This document shows, in pieces, positions 46,824-54,834 of a stretch of DNA of 64,000 nt. A program made the translations under genes and the position numbers. Under the pieces are notes generated by a model. That model made no database searches. It was not told the DNA's origin and saw nothing but the letters and a program-made list of their open reading frames with translations. Each line of letters starts with the position of its first letter. Within the stretch, counting starts at the first letter, position 1. The stretch is from Bacteroidales bacterium (lineage in GTDB: Bacteria > Bacteroidota > Bacteroidia > Bacteroidales > UBA932), in contig JAFSJK010000010.1 in NCBI GenBank assembly GCA_017439305.1, forward strand, positions 95,949 to 159,948. Direction: 5' to 3'.

Positions 46824-49199
46824 ATGCGTAACCCTTTCTCCCTCCCGACCAAAATACTCTCCTGACTTCTGGCGCTATCGTTCATCATAGCCTGCTGAGG
46901 AACTGAACCCGATGTCCCTTCACCCGGTCCAACGCCTCCCAATCCAACCCAAGACACGAAAGCTCCTGTGATCTCCATCAAGATTCAAGAGCAGAATGTC
47001 ATCGCCGGAGTCAAGGTCGACATCAAAACAGACCTGATTCTCTTCGACCAGACCGTTGCAGCCACTTGGAAGGATGATATCTCCAAGTCATGCAAGGTTG
47101 ACGTCGGGTTTATCGGCGAAGGAGGTGCTGTGAAGGCTGTCAAATCAGGAGACAGGTTAGAAGAGCCCGGGAAACTGCAAATCAAGGTCACCGATGAAGC
47201 CGGAAATGATTCATCGGCAGAAATCAAACTCACCCGGGTCGATTCCTGAGCACCTGAAATCTCCATTTTCATCGGCGAAAAGAATGTCGTTGCAGGCATC
47301 AAGTTCAAGGTCGATGGGAGCCAACTCTTCCTCGATGACCAGGTAGCAGCTTCCTGGAAAGATGACTATTCTGAAAGCCTCACGGTCGATATCCAACATA
47401 TCCCCGAAAACTCATCAACCGGCAAGGCCATCGAATCTGGAGAAACCCTCTTCGACGCCGGGAAACTTCAGATAGTCGTTCAAGATGATGCCAAGAACAA
47501 ATCGACCGCTGAAATCAAACTCACATCTGTTGCCATCACCGGTCTGGAATCGCTGATGGGAAAAGAACTCACGGTCGATGTGCCAGTTAATCTTCTTGAG
47601 GGTCTTACGATTGCAGAAGGATTGACACTTCAGAAGGTTGAAATTGAACAGGATGGACAAAGAAGTGAGATTGCCAATCCGAAAGCCTTCAGTCCACAAA
47701 TCCCTGGCACCATCGGCATTGTCCTGACATTGGCAAGAACAGACGGAAGCACTATCGAAGTCAAAGTCGACAACCTGACAGTCAAGGGAATCCAGTATCA
47801 AGCCATGAAGATAACCGACCTCAAGCCGGTGGAGATTCTGCCAATTATCGGACAGATTGAGGGCGGAGACAAAAACGCTTATGACCACATTGATCATCTG
47901 AGGGTGGCCGAAGCGACCAGAATTCGTGATATGATGTGGAAATATGGCACGGGGAAGCACTCCCCGGAACAGTATCAACAATTAATGATGAGATTGAATA
48001 CGGGGATGATTCAAGAATATCCTAAATGATACAGTAATTTTGAATTCATCGGTACTTGAGAATATGGCGATCTAGGAGATAATCATGCTCATATAGAATG
48101 GAGTATCCTAAACTCTTTGTTAAACCATGTGAATATGAAGTGCGTGTTAGTCACACTCAATGAAATGTGGTGGGATAAGGTAGAAGCTTTCATTAGAAAC
48201 AATCCTGATGCAATTACAATTTTGGGATGCTCTACTTCCGCAGATGATAATAAAGAAGATTTTATTAATTCACCCGAGAATGCCAAAGTTAAAGAATTAT
48301 GTAAATCAAGAAGACTCATTATCTTCAAATCTGGAGGAAATATTCGAACAAAAGACTGAGTTCTTCTCACTAAGACTTATCAAAAGGATGTAGATGGAGA
48401 TGAACACTGACGCTATCATTTGGCTTCGCTCGCAAACTGAAAAAATGACAGCGTTGTTGATATGTCATTACTCATATCTGTATGAACAAATGCTCAATGA
48501 GACGCGGACCAAACTGGTGAAACGACCGCTAGTAGCCGCTTCCCTGTGTGATTTCATAATAAAGTGTTGTTTGCTTGACGTGCTTTCCCTTACCACTCAT
48601 TAAGTAGTTGAACAATCGCAGCAGAAGGTAGTATAAATAATGGCAAATATGCAACATCATATGTCAATTATGTAAATGTTGCCATCATGGATATATGCTT
48701 CCAGATGTTTGCTGAAGTTAAAGATGTCGATGAATTATTAGAGATGGTTAGATCGACTTGCCTTACTGATTGTATTAGGTTAGATCTTAATTGAGATGGA
48801 GATACAAACGATACTGTTGATAATCAACCAGAGACTCAACCTCTTCAATTAATGAATCCCGCTTGATTCTTTAAAGAATACACTATGAAGGCGGATGTCC
48901 CATCCTCCATCTCTATAAACGAAGTAGTTAACTTGGGCATCGGTTATTACAAAGGCCTCATCTTCAACATCCCAGGTTCCGAAGTCCTGGTCAATGGTGA
49001 GTGGATTGCCTTTACTGCCGAGAATGCAAGTCGAATCAAAGCGACTAATCCTATGAATCTCGAATGGAGACTAAACGGAGTTCTCCTCAGGAAATATGGC
49101 TACAGCCCGGGTCAAACCATCCAAGGTCAAATCATTACTGTTGATGACCAATGGAATGGCTTAAGGTTAGAGAAGGATTTCACCATTCAGGTCAGATAG
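46824..49199 (+). CDS. recoded lipoprotein C (UGA read as Gly), most TGA-rich
   Basis: This is 791 codons from the ATG at 46824 to TAG, in the same frame as A and B. Fifteen in-frame TGAs lie at 46863, 46896, 47247, 48027, 48057, 48357, 48408, 48438, 48483, 48498, 48549, 48576, 48609, 48792 and 48864. The TGA at 46896 directly follows the lipobox Cys (AC-TGA-GTEP), where A and B have CGGKEP and CGGDEP. The TGA at 48792 completes a calcium-loop-like DLN-Gly-DGDTND. Ten of its TGAs face GGN codons in A or B. Domains follow gene A: two Ig-like, the EATRIRDMM domain, subtilase-like region (DNHAHIEWS, FKSGGN, YATSYVNYV) and C-terminal domain. UGA density increases along the operon. Confidence 0.92.
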
Positions 49200-49229
49200 A
49201 AGCAAAGGTCCGGCGATGAGCCGGACTTA

Positions 49230-50228
49230 TTATTTCTGCTTGTCCAGGAGATGCTGCCTTTTCCTGGCGCTCATGGGCTGGGCCTCTTTGGCGGCTTTGG
49301 CGGCAGCTCTGGCGTTGCTCTCGGTCCTTCTCTTCTTCGCCTCCGCCTGGGTGGCACGCCGACGGGCATCCCTGGCCTTGGCAATTTCGGCCCGTTCTTC
49401 TTCCTTCTTGGCCCGGAGTGCTTCCTTGGCGGCGTCTCTTTCGGCAATTTCAGCTTCCCTCTGTGCCTTTTCTTCCTCCAGGCGGGCTTGTATTCTTGCC
49501 TGATAGTCCGGATTGGAGAGTAGCGCTTTCCGACCAGGTGTAGCCAGGAGATTCAGGGCCATCTTGGAAACCTTCGTCCGGGCATATCTCCAGCTCTTGC
49601 TGCAGGCTTCACAGAGGACAGAGCCATCCGAGAGTACAGCTTTGGCCTTATGTTTTCCATCCTCGAGAACTTCCATTTCCAGAGATAGACGCCTACCATC
49701 AATCTGTCGGGTTATCTCATCGGCCTGGGAAATGATGTCCTTGTTCCTTTTCCGATGGGTGAACAGGTGCTTTACGTCATCGGCAAGGATGTACTTGGAG
49801 ATGAACCAGCCTCTGAGGTCTTCGGAAAGGGTCGATACATATCCGAAAATGGCATAGACGAAGATGTGTTTATGGCTGGAGATATCAAAGTTTTCTCCCG
49901 CTCTCACGAATTGGCCCAGTTTCCAGTCGTCATACATCCTTTCCAGCCGTTCTTTACCGAAAAGATTGCCGAGGATATGTTGCAGTCGAGTTCCATCGCC
50001 GGAGAAATACTGACAGAGAACATCTGCCACCTGTCCTTTGAAAACGAACATTCCGGCGAAGATATATCGGCTGTTTCCCTTTCCTTCCTTCTCGTAAAAA
50101 GAGCTGTGAGTGAGAACTGACCTGAGCTGCGACCGAGAGAATACCTTCCGAAGGTCGGAATACAGCGGATCTTCCCAGGCTTTGTAATTATCCCGGGGAC
50201 GAGGCTGCTGTATCCGTTTTTCATCCAT
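49230..50228 (-). CDS. RNase III-like protein with dsRNA-binding domain, catalytic residues lost
   Basis: A 332-residue protein. Residues about 20-150 follow the RNase III pattern: LRSVLTHSSF (like LTHRSY), NSRYIFAGMFVF (where active enzymes have NERLEFLGDAVL), LGQFVRAG, and IFVYAIFGYVS at the second acidic motif. The catalytic Glu and Asp positions are occupied by Ile, Met, His and Tyr, so cleavage activity is unlikely. Residues about 180-230 match a dsRBD (MEVLEDGKHKAKAVLSDGSV, then CSKSWRYARTKVSKMALNLL). The tail (about 235-332) is a charged Arg/Lys/Glu/Ala helix. It starts 4 nt after the UCA tRNA gene and is probably co-transcribed with it. A frame from 50285 would run through the tRNA, so I chose the ATG at 50228. 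An RNA-binding role is inferred. Confidence 0.78.
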   Translation of the reverse strand: MDEKRIQQPRPRDNYKAWEDPLYSDLRKVFSRSQLRSVLTHSSFYEKEGKGNSRYIFAGMFVFKGQVADVLCQYFSGDGTRLQHILGNLFGKERLERMYDDWKLGQFVRAGENFDISSHKHIFVYAIFGYVSTLSEDLRGWFISKYILADDVKHLFTHRKRNKDIISQADEITRQIDGRRLSLEMEVLEDGKHKAKAVLSDGSVLCEACSKSWRYARTKVSKMALNLLATPGRKALLSNPDYQARIQARLEEEKAQREAEIAERDAAKEALRAKKEEERAEIAKARDARRRATQAEAKKRRTESNARAAAKAAKEAQPMSARKRQHLLDKQK

Positions 50229-50232
50229 CTCG

Positions 50233-50324
50233 AGCGGGTGACCGGAATCGAACCGGCTCTTGCGTACTGGATATACGCCGGCCAAGATCTGAAGTCTTGT
50301 GTGCTGCCATTACACTACACCCGC
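50233..50324 (-). tRNA. tRNA-Gly-like UGA decoder, anticodon UCA, long variable arm
   Basis: A 92-nt cloverleaf: acceptor GCGGGTG/CACCCGC (7 bp), TA, D stem GTGT/GCAC with loop AATGGCA, anticodon stem CAAGA/TCTTG around CTTCAGA (anticodon TCA at 50292-50290), T stem GCCGG/CCGGT around TTCGATT, discriminator T73. G1-C72, C2-G71 and U73 are bacterial glycine identity features, and the D arm resembles tRNA-Gly. The variable region is about 25 nt with a GCGTA/TACGC hairpin, unlike normal tRNA-Gly. It is not tRNA-Sec: the acceptor/T lengths are 7/5 and the D stem is 4 bp. CCA is not encoded. It fits the Gly-for-UGA pattern in the facing operon. Confidence 0.92.
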
Positions 50325-50332
50325 AATGGTTA

Positions 50333-50340
50333 CAAAGATA
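50333..50340 (-). promoter_or_regulatory. promoter -7 box of the UCA tRNA
   Basis: On the minus strand TATCTTTG ends 8 nt before the tRNA 5' nucleotide (50324), the expected distance for initiation at or just before the mature 5' end. It shows that the tRNA is set up for expression by Bacteroidales RNA polymerase. Confidence 0.75.
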
Positions 50341-50411
50341 ATGAAAATACGACGAAGTGTTCCCCCATGTACTCTCCTTTGGCTCATCTCACTCCGAACT
50401 TCGCCTTCAAT

Positions 50412-50582
50412 ATGACCACTTACTATTGCCATACCCTTGAAGAAGCCCTGAGAAGAGCCAAGAAAGCCGGGAAAAGACCAGGTAGTTTCTATGGTGGAAT
50501 TGTCTTGAAGTCAGGTAAGACCGGGTTTGCAATCTATCGGGAAGGGAAAGTAATTGAACAGTATACGGTTATTGGGAGATAA
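50412..50582 (+). CDS. MTTYYCH small protein, copy 1
   Basis: A 56-residue protein, start MTTYYCHTLEEALRRAKKAG, then a Gly-rich YGGIVLKSGK segment and GFAIYREGKVIEQY. It is one of four copies in 5 kb (others at 51220, 53799, 55233). Predicted order is a helix followed by a beta hairpin. There is no signal peptide and no recognised family. It is transcribed divergently from the UCA tRNA. It ends in TAA. Confidence 0.7.
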   Translation: MTTYYCHTLEEALRRAKKAGKRPGSFYGGIVLKSGKTGFAIYREGKVIEQYTVIGR

Positions 50583-50680
50583 TCAGCCACTCTGCAATTA
50601 TCCGCGGCCGACTATGTTTAGTATAGTTTGAAGATTTGGATGAGAATGGTTATCTTGCAGGTTGTAAACGCCTGTTTTTC

Positions 50681-51112
50681 ATGAATCAAGATTGTAAACC
50701 CATTCTGCACTTCACTTTAGGAATGATGCTTGCCTCCATTGTAGCATTCCTTATGCATCCTCTGTTATGGATACAGGCAGGGCCCTATTTTGATTGGAGT
50801 TTCCTTTGGGTGGGCGTTTTGTACATTCTTGTTTATGGCGCCGTTGGCATGTTTATCCGGTGGAAATGGTGGAAGTATACCTGGAAGAAACATGCAATCA
50901 TCGTGCTCTTTATTGTCAATACAATCTTGGCTATCTCTCTTCTGATTTACCTTCATTGGCCTCGGTATATTGAGATTGACGGAGTCCGGGAGCGATGGTA
51001 TATGGATGGATTGACAGGTATGATGATCTTGTCAACCAGTGCCGTGGCAGCCCTTTTTTCTGCCATACCGATATCCCTTTGTTGCTACTGGTTCAAACGA
51101 AATCGGGAATAA
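50681..51112 (+). CDS. small four-helix membrane protein
   Basis: A 143-residue protein from the ATG at 50681 (MNQDCKP). It has four hydrophobic segments: about 10-30, 40-60, 75-97 and 115-137, separated by basic or aromatic loops (RWKWWKYTWKK). I do not recognise a family. An in-frame ATG at 50636 would add 15 residues. It lies between copies 1 and 2 of the small-protein family. It ends in TAA. Confidence 0.6.
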   Translation: MNQDCKPILHFTLGMMLASIVAFLMHPLLWIQAGPYFDWSFLWVGVLYILVYGAVGMFIRWKWWKYTWKKHAIIVLFIVNTILAISLLIYLHWPRYIEIDGVRERWYMDGLTGMMILSTSAVAALFSAIPISLCCYWFKRNRE

Positions 51113-51219
51113 CAAAAAAAGAAGCCGCTCCACCCCAATCCATTCTCGGGCGGGAACTATAACGGCTAATTCATTTGTACTTCACCTTAGCACATCGACG
51201 GCCTACCTTTACCGCCGAT

Positions 51220-51390
51220 ATGACCACTTACTACTGCCATACCCTCGAAGAAGCTTTGAAGAGAGCCAAGAAAGCCGGGAAGAAACCTGGCTGTTTCTAT
51301 GGTGGAATTGTCTTGAAGTCAGGTAAGACCGGGTTCGCTATCTATCGTGACGGTAAGGTGGTTGAACGGTATAGCGTGATTGGAAGATAA
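51220..51390 (+). CDS. MTTYYCH small protein, copy 2
   Basis: A 56-residue copy with MTTYYCHTLEEALKRAKKAG and GFAIYRDGKVVERYSVIGR. The differences from copy 1 are mostly conservative, indicating selection on the protein. A TACCTTTA element about 16 nt upstream could be a -7 box for a near-leaderless start. It ends in TAA. Confidence 0.7.
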   Translation: MTTYYCHTLEEALKRAKKAGKKPGCFYGGIVLKSGKTGFAIYRDGKVVERYSVIGR

Positions 51391-51425
51391 ACAAGATTAG
51401 AGGGTCCGTTTTCCGGTTTTTTCTG

Positions 51426-51433
51426 TATTTTTG
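51426..51433 (+). promoter_or_regulatory. sigma-ABfr type -7 box
   Basis: TATTTTTG lies 20 nt upstream of the small gene at 51454 and probably drives it with the lipoprotein at 51613. Confidence 0.55.
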
Positions 51434-51453
51434 CAGGACAACGCTATCCGCAT

Positions 51454-51597
51454 ATGAAGAACAACACACCTGACGAGATAAGGAAAGACTATCTTACTCC
51501 TTCCTTTAGATTCATCGAAACAAATCTGGAGATATCATTCCTTCAGTCCAACCTCGAACCCATTGGTGGTGGGGATGATCCTGACATTGACTGGTAA
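51454..51597 (+). CDS. 47-residue small protein before lipoprotein
   Basis: It starts MKNNTPDEIRKDYLTPSFRF and ends with an acidic GGGDDPDIDW tail. Its shape (basic start, Y-x-TPS, hydrophobic middle, acidic aromatic end) parallels the small gene at 22967-23152, which also precedes a fimbrillin-like lipoprotein. Function unknown. It is 15 nt before the lipoprotein and probably co-transcribed. Confidence 0.6.
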   Translation: MKNNTPDEIRKDYLTPSFRFIETNLEISFLQSNLEPIGGGDDPDIDW

Positions 51598-51612
51598 TCA
51601 AATAAATACGAT

Positions 51613-53694
51613 ATGAAACGCTTTGCATTATTCATTGGGATTGCTGCCGGATTGGTGGCGTCCTGTTCCATCCAGGAGGATGACATTAAGACTCCGCAGG
51701 AGGATGACGTAATCTATTATGCATCCTTCGAACAGCCCGCCGAAGATGGAACGAGGGTCTATGCCAACGAGGACCTTCTCCTCCGTTGGACTGCCGATGA
51801 TCGGGTATCTATTTTCGGCAAGAATACCTATAACCAGCAGTATAAGTTTCTGGGCGAGACGGGTGACAACTCCGGTGGCTTTAGCAAGGTCGCTGGTGCA
51901 GAATACGTGACGGGTAATCCCCTCTCTCATACGGTATCCGTCTATCCGTATCAGGCGTCGACCAAAATTACGGAGGGTGAGGTTCTTACAATCACCCTTC
52001 CGGCAGAACAGCACTATGCCGAGAATACCTTCGGCCTTGGTGCCAACACTATGGTTTCCGTTACGGCCGATGATTTCCTCCAGTACAAGAATGTCGGCGG
52101 ATACCTGGTGCTCAAGCTATATGGAGAAGGTGTTTCCATTTCTTCCATCACGCTGAAAGGCAATAACGGCGAGAAATTGGCCGGCAAGGCGACGGTGACG
52201 ATGCCTCTGGACGGCGTGCCCACAGCTGCGCTGGCAGAGGATGCTACAGACCAGATTACGCTGGTTTGCGACACCCCCGTGGCCCTTGGTGCGACAGCCG
52301 AGGAGAGCACTGAATTCTGGCTCGTTGTCCCTCCGACAACCTTCAGCAAGGGCTTTACGCTGACTGTGAGAGATAAAGCAAAAGGTTTCTTCGAGAAATC
52401 CACCGACAAACCGCTGGACCTTTCGAGAAATATGCTGTCGAAAATGGCCGCATTGGACATCGACATTGACACTACATCCCCGGTAGAATCCACGTTGGCG
52501 GAAATCGCCTGCCGCCCTAATGGCACCCCGGTCAAAACGAATCCCGTCCAGGTGATGGCGAAAACGCTGCGCGGTTTCATCCTTGCCGATGATACCCGAA
52601 CGATGTTCTTGTATTCCATGACCGATATAGAAGACATTGCAGTGGGCGACATAATCCAAGTCACATCGACCTTTACTCATTATCGTGACCTGCCCGAACT
52701 GTCCGGAATTGACGCTTATACGTGTCTCTCAAGCGGCAATACCCCCTCCTATCCCAGTCCAACGGACATTACAGCCCGGTCTGACTTCGACGATGACTTC
52801 TTCAAGGACTTCCAGTATATCAGCCTGACAGGATCGTTGGAATCCATTCGTACCAACCACATCGGTAACAGCTTTTTTGTCGAACGTTCCGCGGATGACG
52901 AACTCTTCCCTTTCAATATCTTCTATCCGTATGACTATCAGGATACGGAGGGATACTCCATCGGAGACGCCATCCGGGCAGAGGGATACTTTGCCGGTTT
53001 CAACAGCAGCGATATTTGTATTATCATTACTTCCATGACCGCTCAGCATCAGCCTGAAGCCGTTGACCTGGGGCTTCCTTCCGGGCTTAAGTGGGCCTCT
53101 TACAACCTGGGGGCTTCCAAGCCGGAAGAATACGGCGATTACTATGCTTGGGGCGAGACTGAACCTTATTATAGCAGTCTGGACCCGCTGACGTGGAAGG
53201 AAGGCAAGGAAAATGGGTATGGCTGGCCTTCCTATCGGTGGTGTAATGGGTCAGTCAATACACTGACCAAGTACTGCAATGACTCATCATGTGGATATAA
53301 TGGCTTCACAGATGATGAGACTGTACTTGACCCGGAGGACGATGCGGCTCATGTGAATCTTGGAGGTAACTGGAGAATGCCAACCTACGCTGAGGGAATG
53401 GAGTTAATAGAAAATTGCATAGTGGTTTGGGTTATTAAGAATGGAGTAAGGGGGCTTTTGTTTACCGCAAGAAACGGGAACAGTATCTTTCTTCCCGAAA
53501 GTGGCTCATGGGCTGGGGTTACTTATAGATCGGTTCCAGACAATGGCAATTATTCCGGCTACTATATGACTTCTACTCTCAGCAGCACAAATGCTCGAGC
53601 TGCAATGACTATGTTATTAGTTAACGAGGGTGTCCATTTCGATGGTATGTCTCGCGTTATTGGGAAATCCATTCGTCCCGTTTACGCTGAATAA
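51613..53694 (+). CDS. lipoprotein: fimbrillin-like, OB-like and FISUMP-like domains
   Basis: This is a 693-residue lipoprotein (lipobox VASC). The N-terminal part (about 30-290) is fimbrillin-like: LLLRWTADDRVSIFGKN, VSVYPYQAS, FWLVVPPTTFSKGFTL. The middle (about 295-480) resembles an OB-type DUF5689-like domain (FILADDTRTMFLYS, VGDIIQVTSTF). The C-terminus (about 480-693) has VDLGLPSGLKWASYNLGAS, YAWGETEP and GGNWRMPTYAEG, typical of FISUMP-like surface domains of Bacteroidetes and Fibrobacter. It is a probable surface adhesin or fibre component. It ends in TAA. Confidence 0.78.
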   Translation: MKRFALFIGIAAGLVASCSIQEDDIKTPQEDDVIYYASFEQPAEDGTRVYANEDLLLRWTADDRVSIFGKNTYNQQYKFLGETGDNSGGFSKVAGAEYVTGNPLSHTVSVYPYQASTKITEGEVLTITLPAEQHYAENTFGLGANTMVSVTADDFLQYKNVGGYLVLKLYGEGVSISSITLKGNNGEKLAGKATVTMPLDGVPTAALAEDATDQITLVCDTPVALGATAEESTEFWLVVPPTTFSKGFTLTVRDKAKGFFEKSTDKPLDLSRNMLSKMAALDIDIDTTSPVESTLAEIACRPNGTPVKTNPVQVMAKTLRGFILADDTRTMFLYSMTDIEDIAVGDIIQVTSTFTHYRDLPELSGIDAYTCLSSGNTPSYPSPTDITARSDFDDDFFKDFQYISLTGSLESIRTNHIGNSFFVERSADDELFPFNIFYPYDYQDTEGYSIGDAIRAEGYFAGFNSSDICIIITSMTAQHQPEAVDLGLPSGLKWASYNLGASKPEEYGDYYAWGETEPYYSSLDPLTWKEGKENGYGWPSYRWCNGSVNTLTKYCNDSSCGYNGFTDDETVLDPEDDAAHVNLGGNWRMPTYAEGMELIENCIVVWVIKNGVRGLLFTARNGNSIFLPESGSWAGVTYRSVPDNGNYSGYYMTSTLSSTNARAAMTMLLVNEGVHFDGMSRVIGKSIRPVYAE

Positions 53695-53798
53695 CAATCA
53701 CCTCCATGACATTCATCAAGGACCTTCACTTCATCGGTGGAGGTTCTTTTTTATTGTACCAACCTTTGGCAATATCTCAGGCTATCTTCGCCTCCGAT

Positions 53799-53969
53799 AT
53801 GACCACTTACTACTGCCATAGTCTTGAGGAAGCCCTAAGACGGGCGAAGAAAGCCGGGAAAAGACCAGGCTGCTATTATGGTGGGATAGTCTTAAAGTCC
53901 GGGAAGATGGGGTTCGCTATCTATCGGGCAGGAAAAGTGATTGAGCAGTATTCGGTTATTAGAAGATAA
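53799..53969 (+). CDS. MTTYYCH small protein, copy 3
   Basis: A 56-residue copy (MTTYYCHSLEEALRRAKKAG, YYGGIVLKSGKMGFAIYRAG). TATCTTCG at 53783-53790 is a near-consensus -7 box only 8 nt before the ATG, so the message is probably leaderless. About 40 nt of upstream DNA is nearly identical to copy 4, so promoter and gene were duplicated together. It ends in TAA. Confidence 0.7.
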   Translation: MTTYYCHSLEEALRRAKKAGKRPGCYYGGIVLKSGKMGFAIYRAGKVIEQYSVIRR

Positions 53970-53973
53970 TCGC

Positions 53974-53981
53974 TATATTTG
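53974..53981 (+). promoter_or_regulatory. sigma-ABfr type -7 box
   Basis: TATATTTG lies 44 nt before the ATG of the small lipoprotein at 54026. Confidence 0.5.
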
Positions 53982-54025
53982 AATCAATAGAATGTAATTG
54001 ACCCAATTGAAATCCAAATCTATTC

Positions 54026-54547
54026 ATGAAGCATCTTTTTCTTTTTTCAACCATAATTCTCTTTGCTTTCATTTCTTGTTCAAAACAGTATTCGGATGCT
54101 CACGATGCGGCCCTGATTGAAGGTCGTTGGAAAGTGGAAAGTATCCGATATGTCGGGACCCTGAACGATGGGACCGAAGTTAGCAATGAAGAGAATGACT
54201 GTGATTTCTTTTGGGTGGGAGATATTGTTGAATTCAAGGGAGGAGAATTATTCCTCGGCGAAAAAGGTTCAGGTTTATATTCTTTATTCAGTGGGTATCC
54301 TGGAAGTATTCAGTATTCCATCGTTAATCACCAACTATTTATCCCAGAACAGGTCTTTGAGGACTATCCTCAAGACACTGGGAATGGATGGACTGCAACG
54401 ATGACCATTACTGTTGGGGAGTGGACATTACCTTATTCTTTGTCTGAAGACACGTGGATTATCTGGCGAAAACATAGGATATGGTCTGCCGTAGGATATG
54501 GACAGTTTTACTGTGATTTTGAGTTTATTTTGAAAAGGGTAGAGTAA
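54026..54547 (+). CDS. small lipoprotein, lipocalin-like
   Basis: A 173-residue lipoprotein (lipobox FISC) beginning with a typical hydrophobic signal. The mature part opens IEGRWKVESIRYVG, reminiscent of lipocalin-like proteins of Bacteroidetes (GxW start), and is beta-rich with many aromatic residues. Ligand unknown. It is AT-rich compared with the chromosomal flanks. It ends in TAA and is followed by a terminator. Confidence 0.6.
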   Translation: MKHLFLFSTIILFAFISCSKQYSDAHDAALIEGRWKVESIRYVGTLNDGTEVSNEENDCDFFWVGDIVEFKGGELFLGEKGSGLYSLFSGYPGSIQYSIVNHQLFIPEQVFEDYPQDTGNGWTATMTITVGEWTLPYSLSEDTWIIWRKHRIWSAVGYGQFYCDFEFILKRVE

Positions 54548-54580
54548 GTCGGCCATCGTTCTCTTCCAGCAGCAACAAAA

Positions 54581-54633
54581 AAAGAACCGCTACCCATATC
54601 TTCCTTCATGTTGGGTCTAAGCGGTTCTTTTAT
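54581..54633 (+). terminator. terminator after the small lipoprotein
   Basis: AAAGAACCGCT (54581-54591) pairs with AGCGGTTCTTT (54620-54630), extended by ACCCA/TGGGT inside. A-rich sequence before and T-rich sequence after make it potentially bidirectional. Confidence 0.75.
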
Positions 54634-54780
54634 TATAATGTTAAAAATAATCTAAAGTGGCAGGGAGGTACAAGTCGGGCAGATGTACAGCTTCAGTGTA
54701 TTGCCTTTCCTGGACCGGCTGTTGATGTTGTTCCATAGTCCTCCTCGGCATGGCATCAAGGGCTTTTCCCTTTTTCCTGA

Positions 54781-54815
54781 AAAAGAAAAAAGCCCCCGGA
54801 ATGCTTCCGAGGGCG
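54781..54815 (-). terminator. terminator of the SSB-like gene
   Basis: Read on the minus strand, GCCCTCGGAA and TTCCGGGGGC form a 10-bp stem (one G-U) with a GCA loop, followed by TTTTTTCTTTTT. It lies 20 nt past the end of the SSB-like reading frame. Confidence 0.7.
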
Positions 54816-54834
54816 ATTTCATGTAATAGAAGAT

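Noticed and set aside
42405-49199. Three decayed pseudogenes with accumulated stops
   Set aside because: Thirty TGAs but no in-frame TAA or TAG and no frameshift, most facing glycine codons, with conservative differences between paralogues and intact TAG ends; decay does not do this.
42405-49199. UGA as selenocysteine or tryptophan
   Set aside because: Facing codons are GGN, not TGC/TGT or TGG; Trp is encoded by TGG in the same genes; many UGAs per gene and two in a row do not fit Sec insertion.
49216-49523. Plus-strand hydrophobic ORFs opposite the RNase III-like gene
   Set aside because: They are antisense translations of its Ala/Arg/Glu-rich tail.
50233-50324. tRNA-Sec
   Set aside because: The anticodon UCA and long variable arm fit, but the acceptor/T lengths are 7/5, the D stem has 4 bp and G1-C72, C2-G71, U73 are glycine-like; no selenocysteine genes are nearby.
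42073-50340. Contaminating Absconditabacteria contig joined by assembly error
   Set aside because: Both transcription units have Bacteroidales-type promoters with exact spacing, the lipoboxes are Bacteroidetes-like and composition is not extremely AT-rich. I cannot exclude it without read coverage across 41.6 and 50-55 kb.
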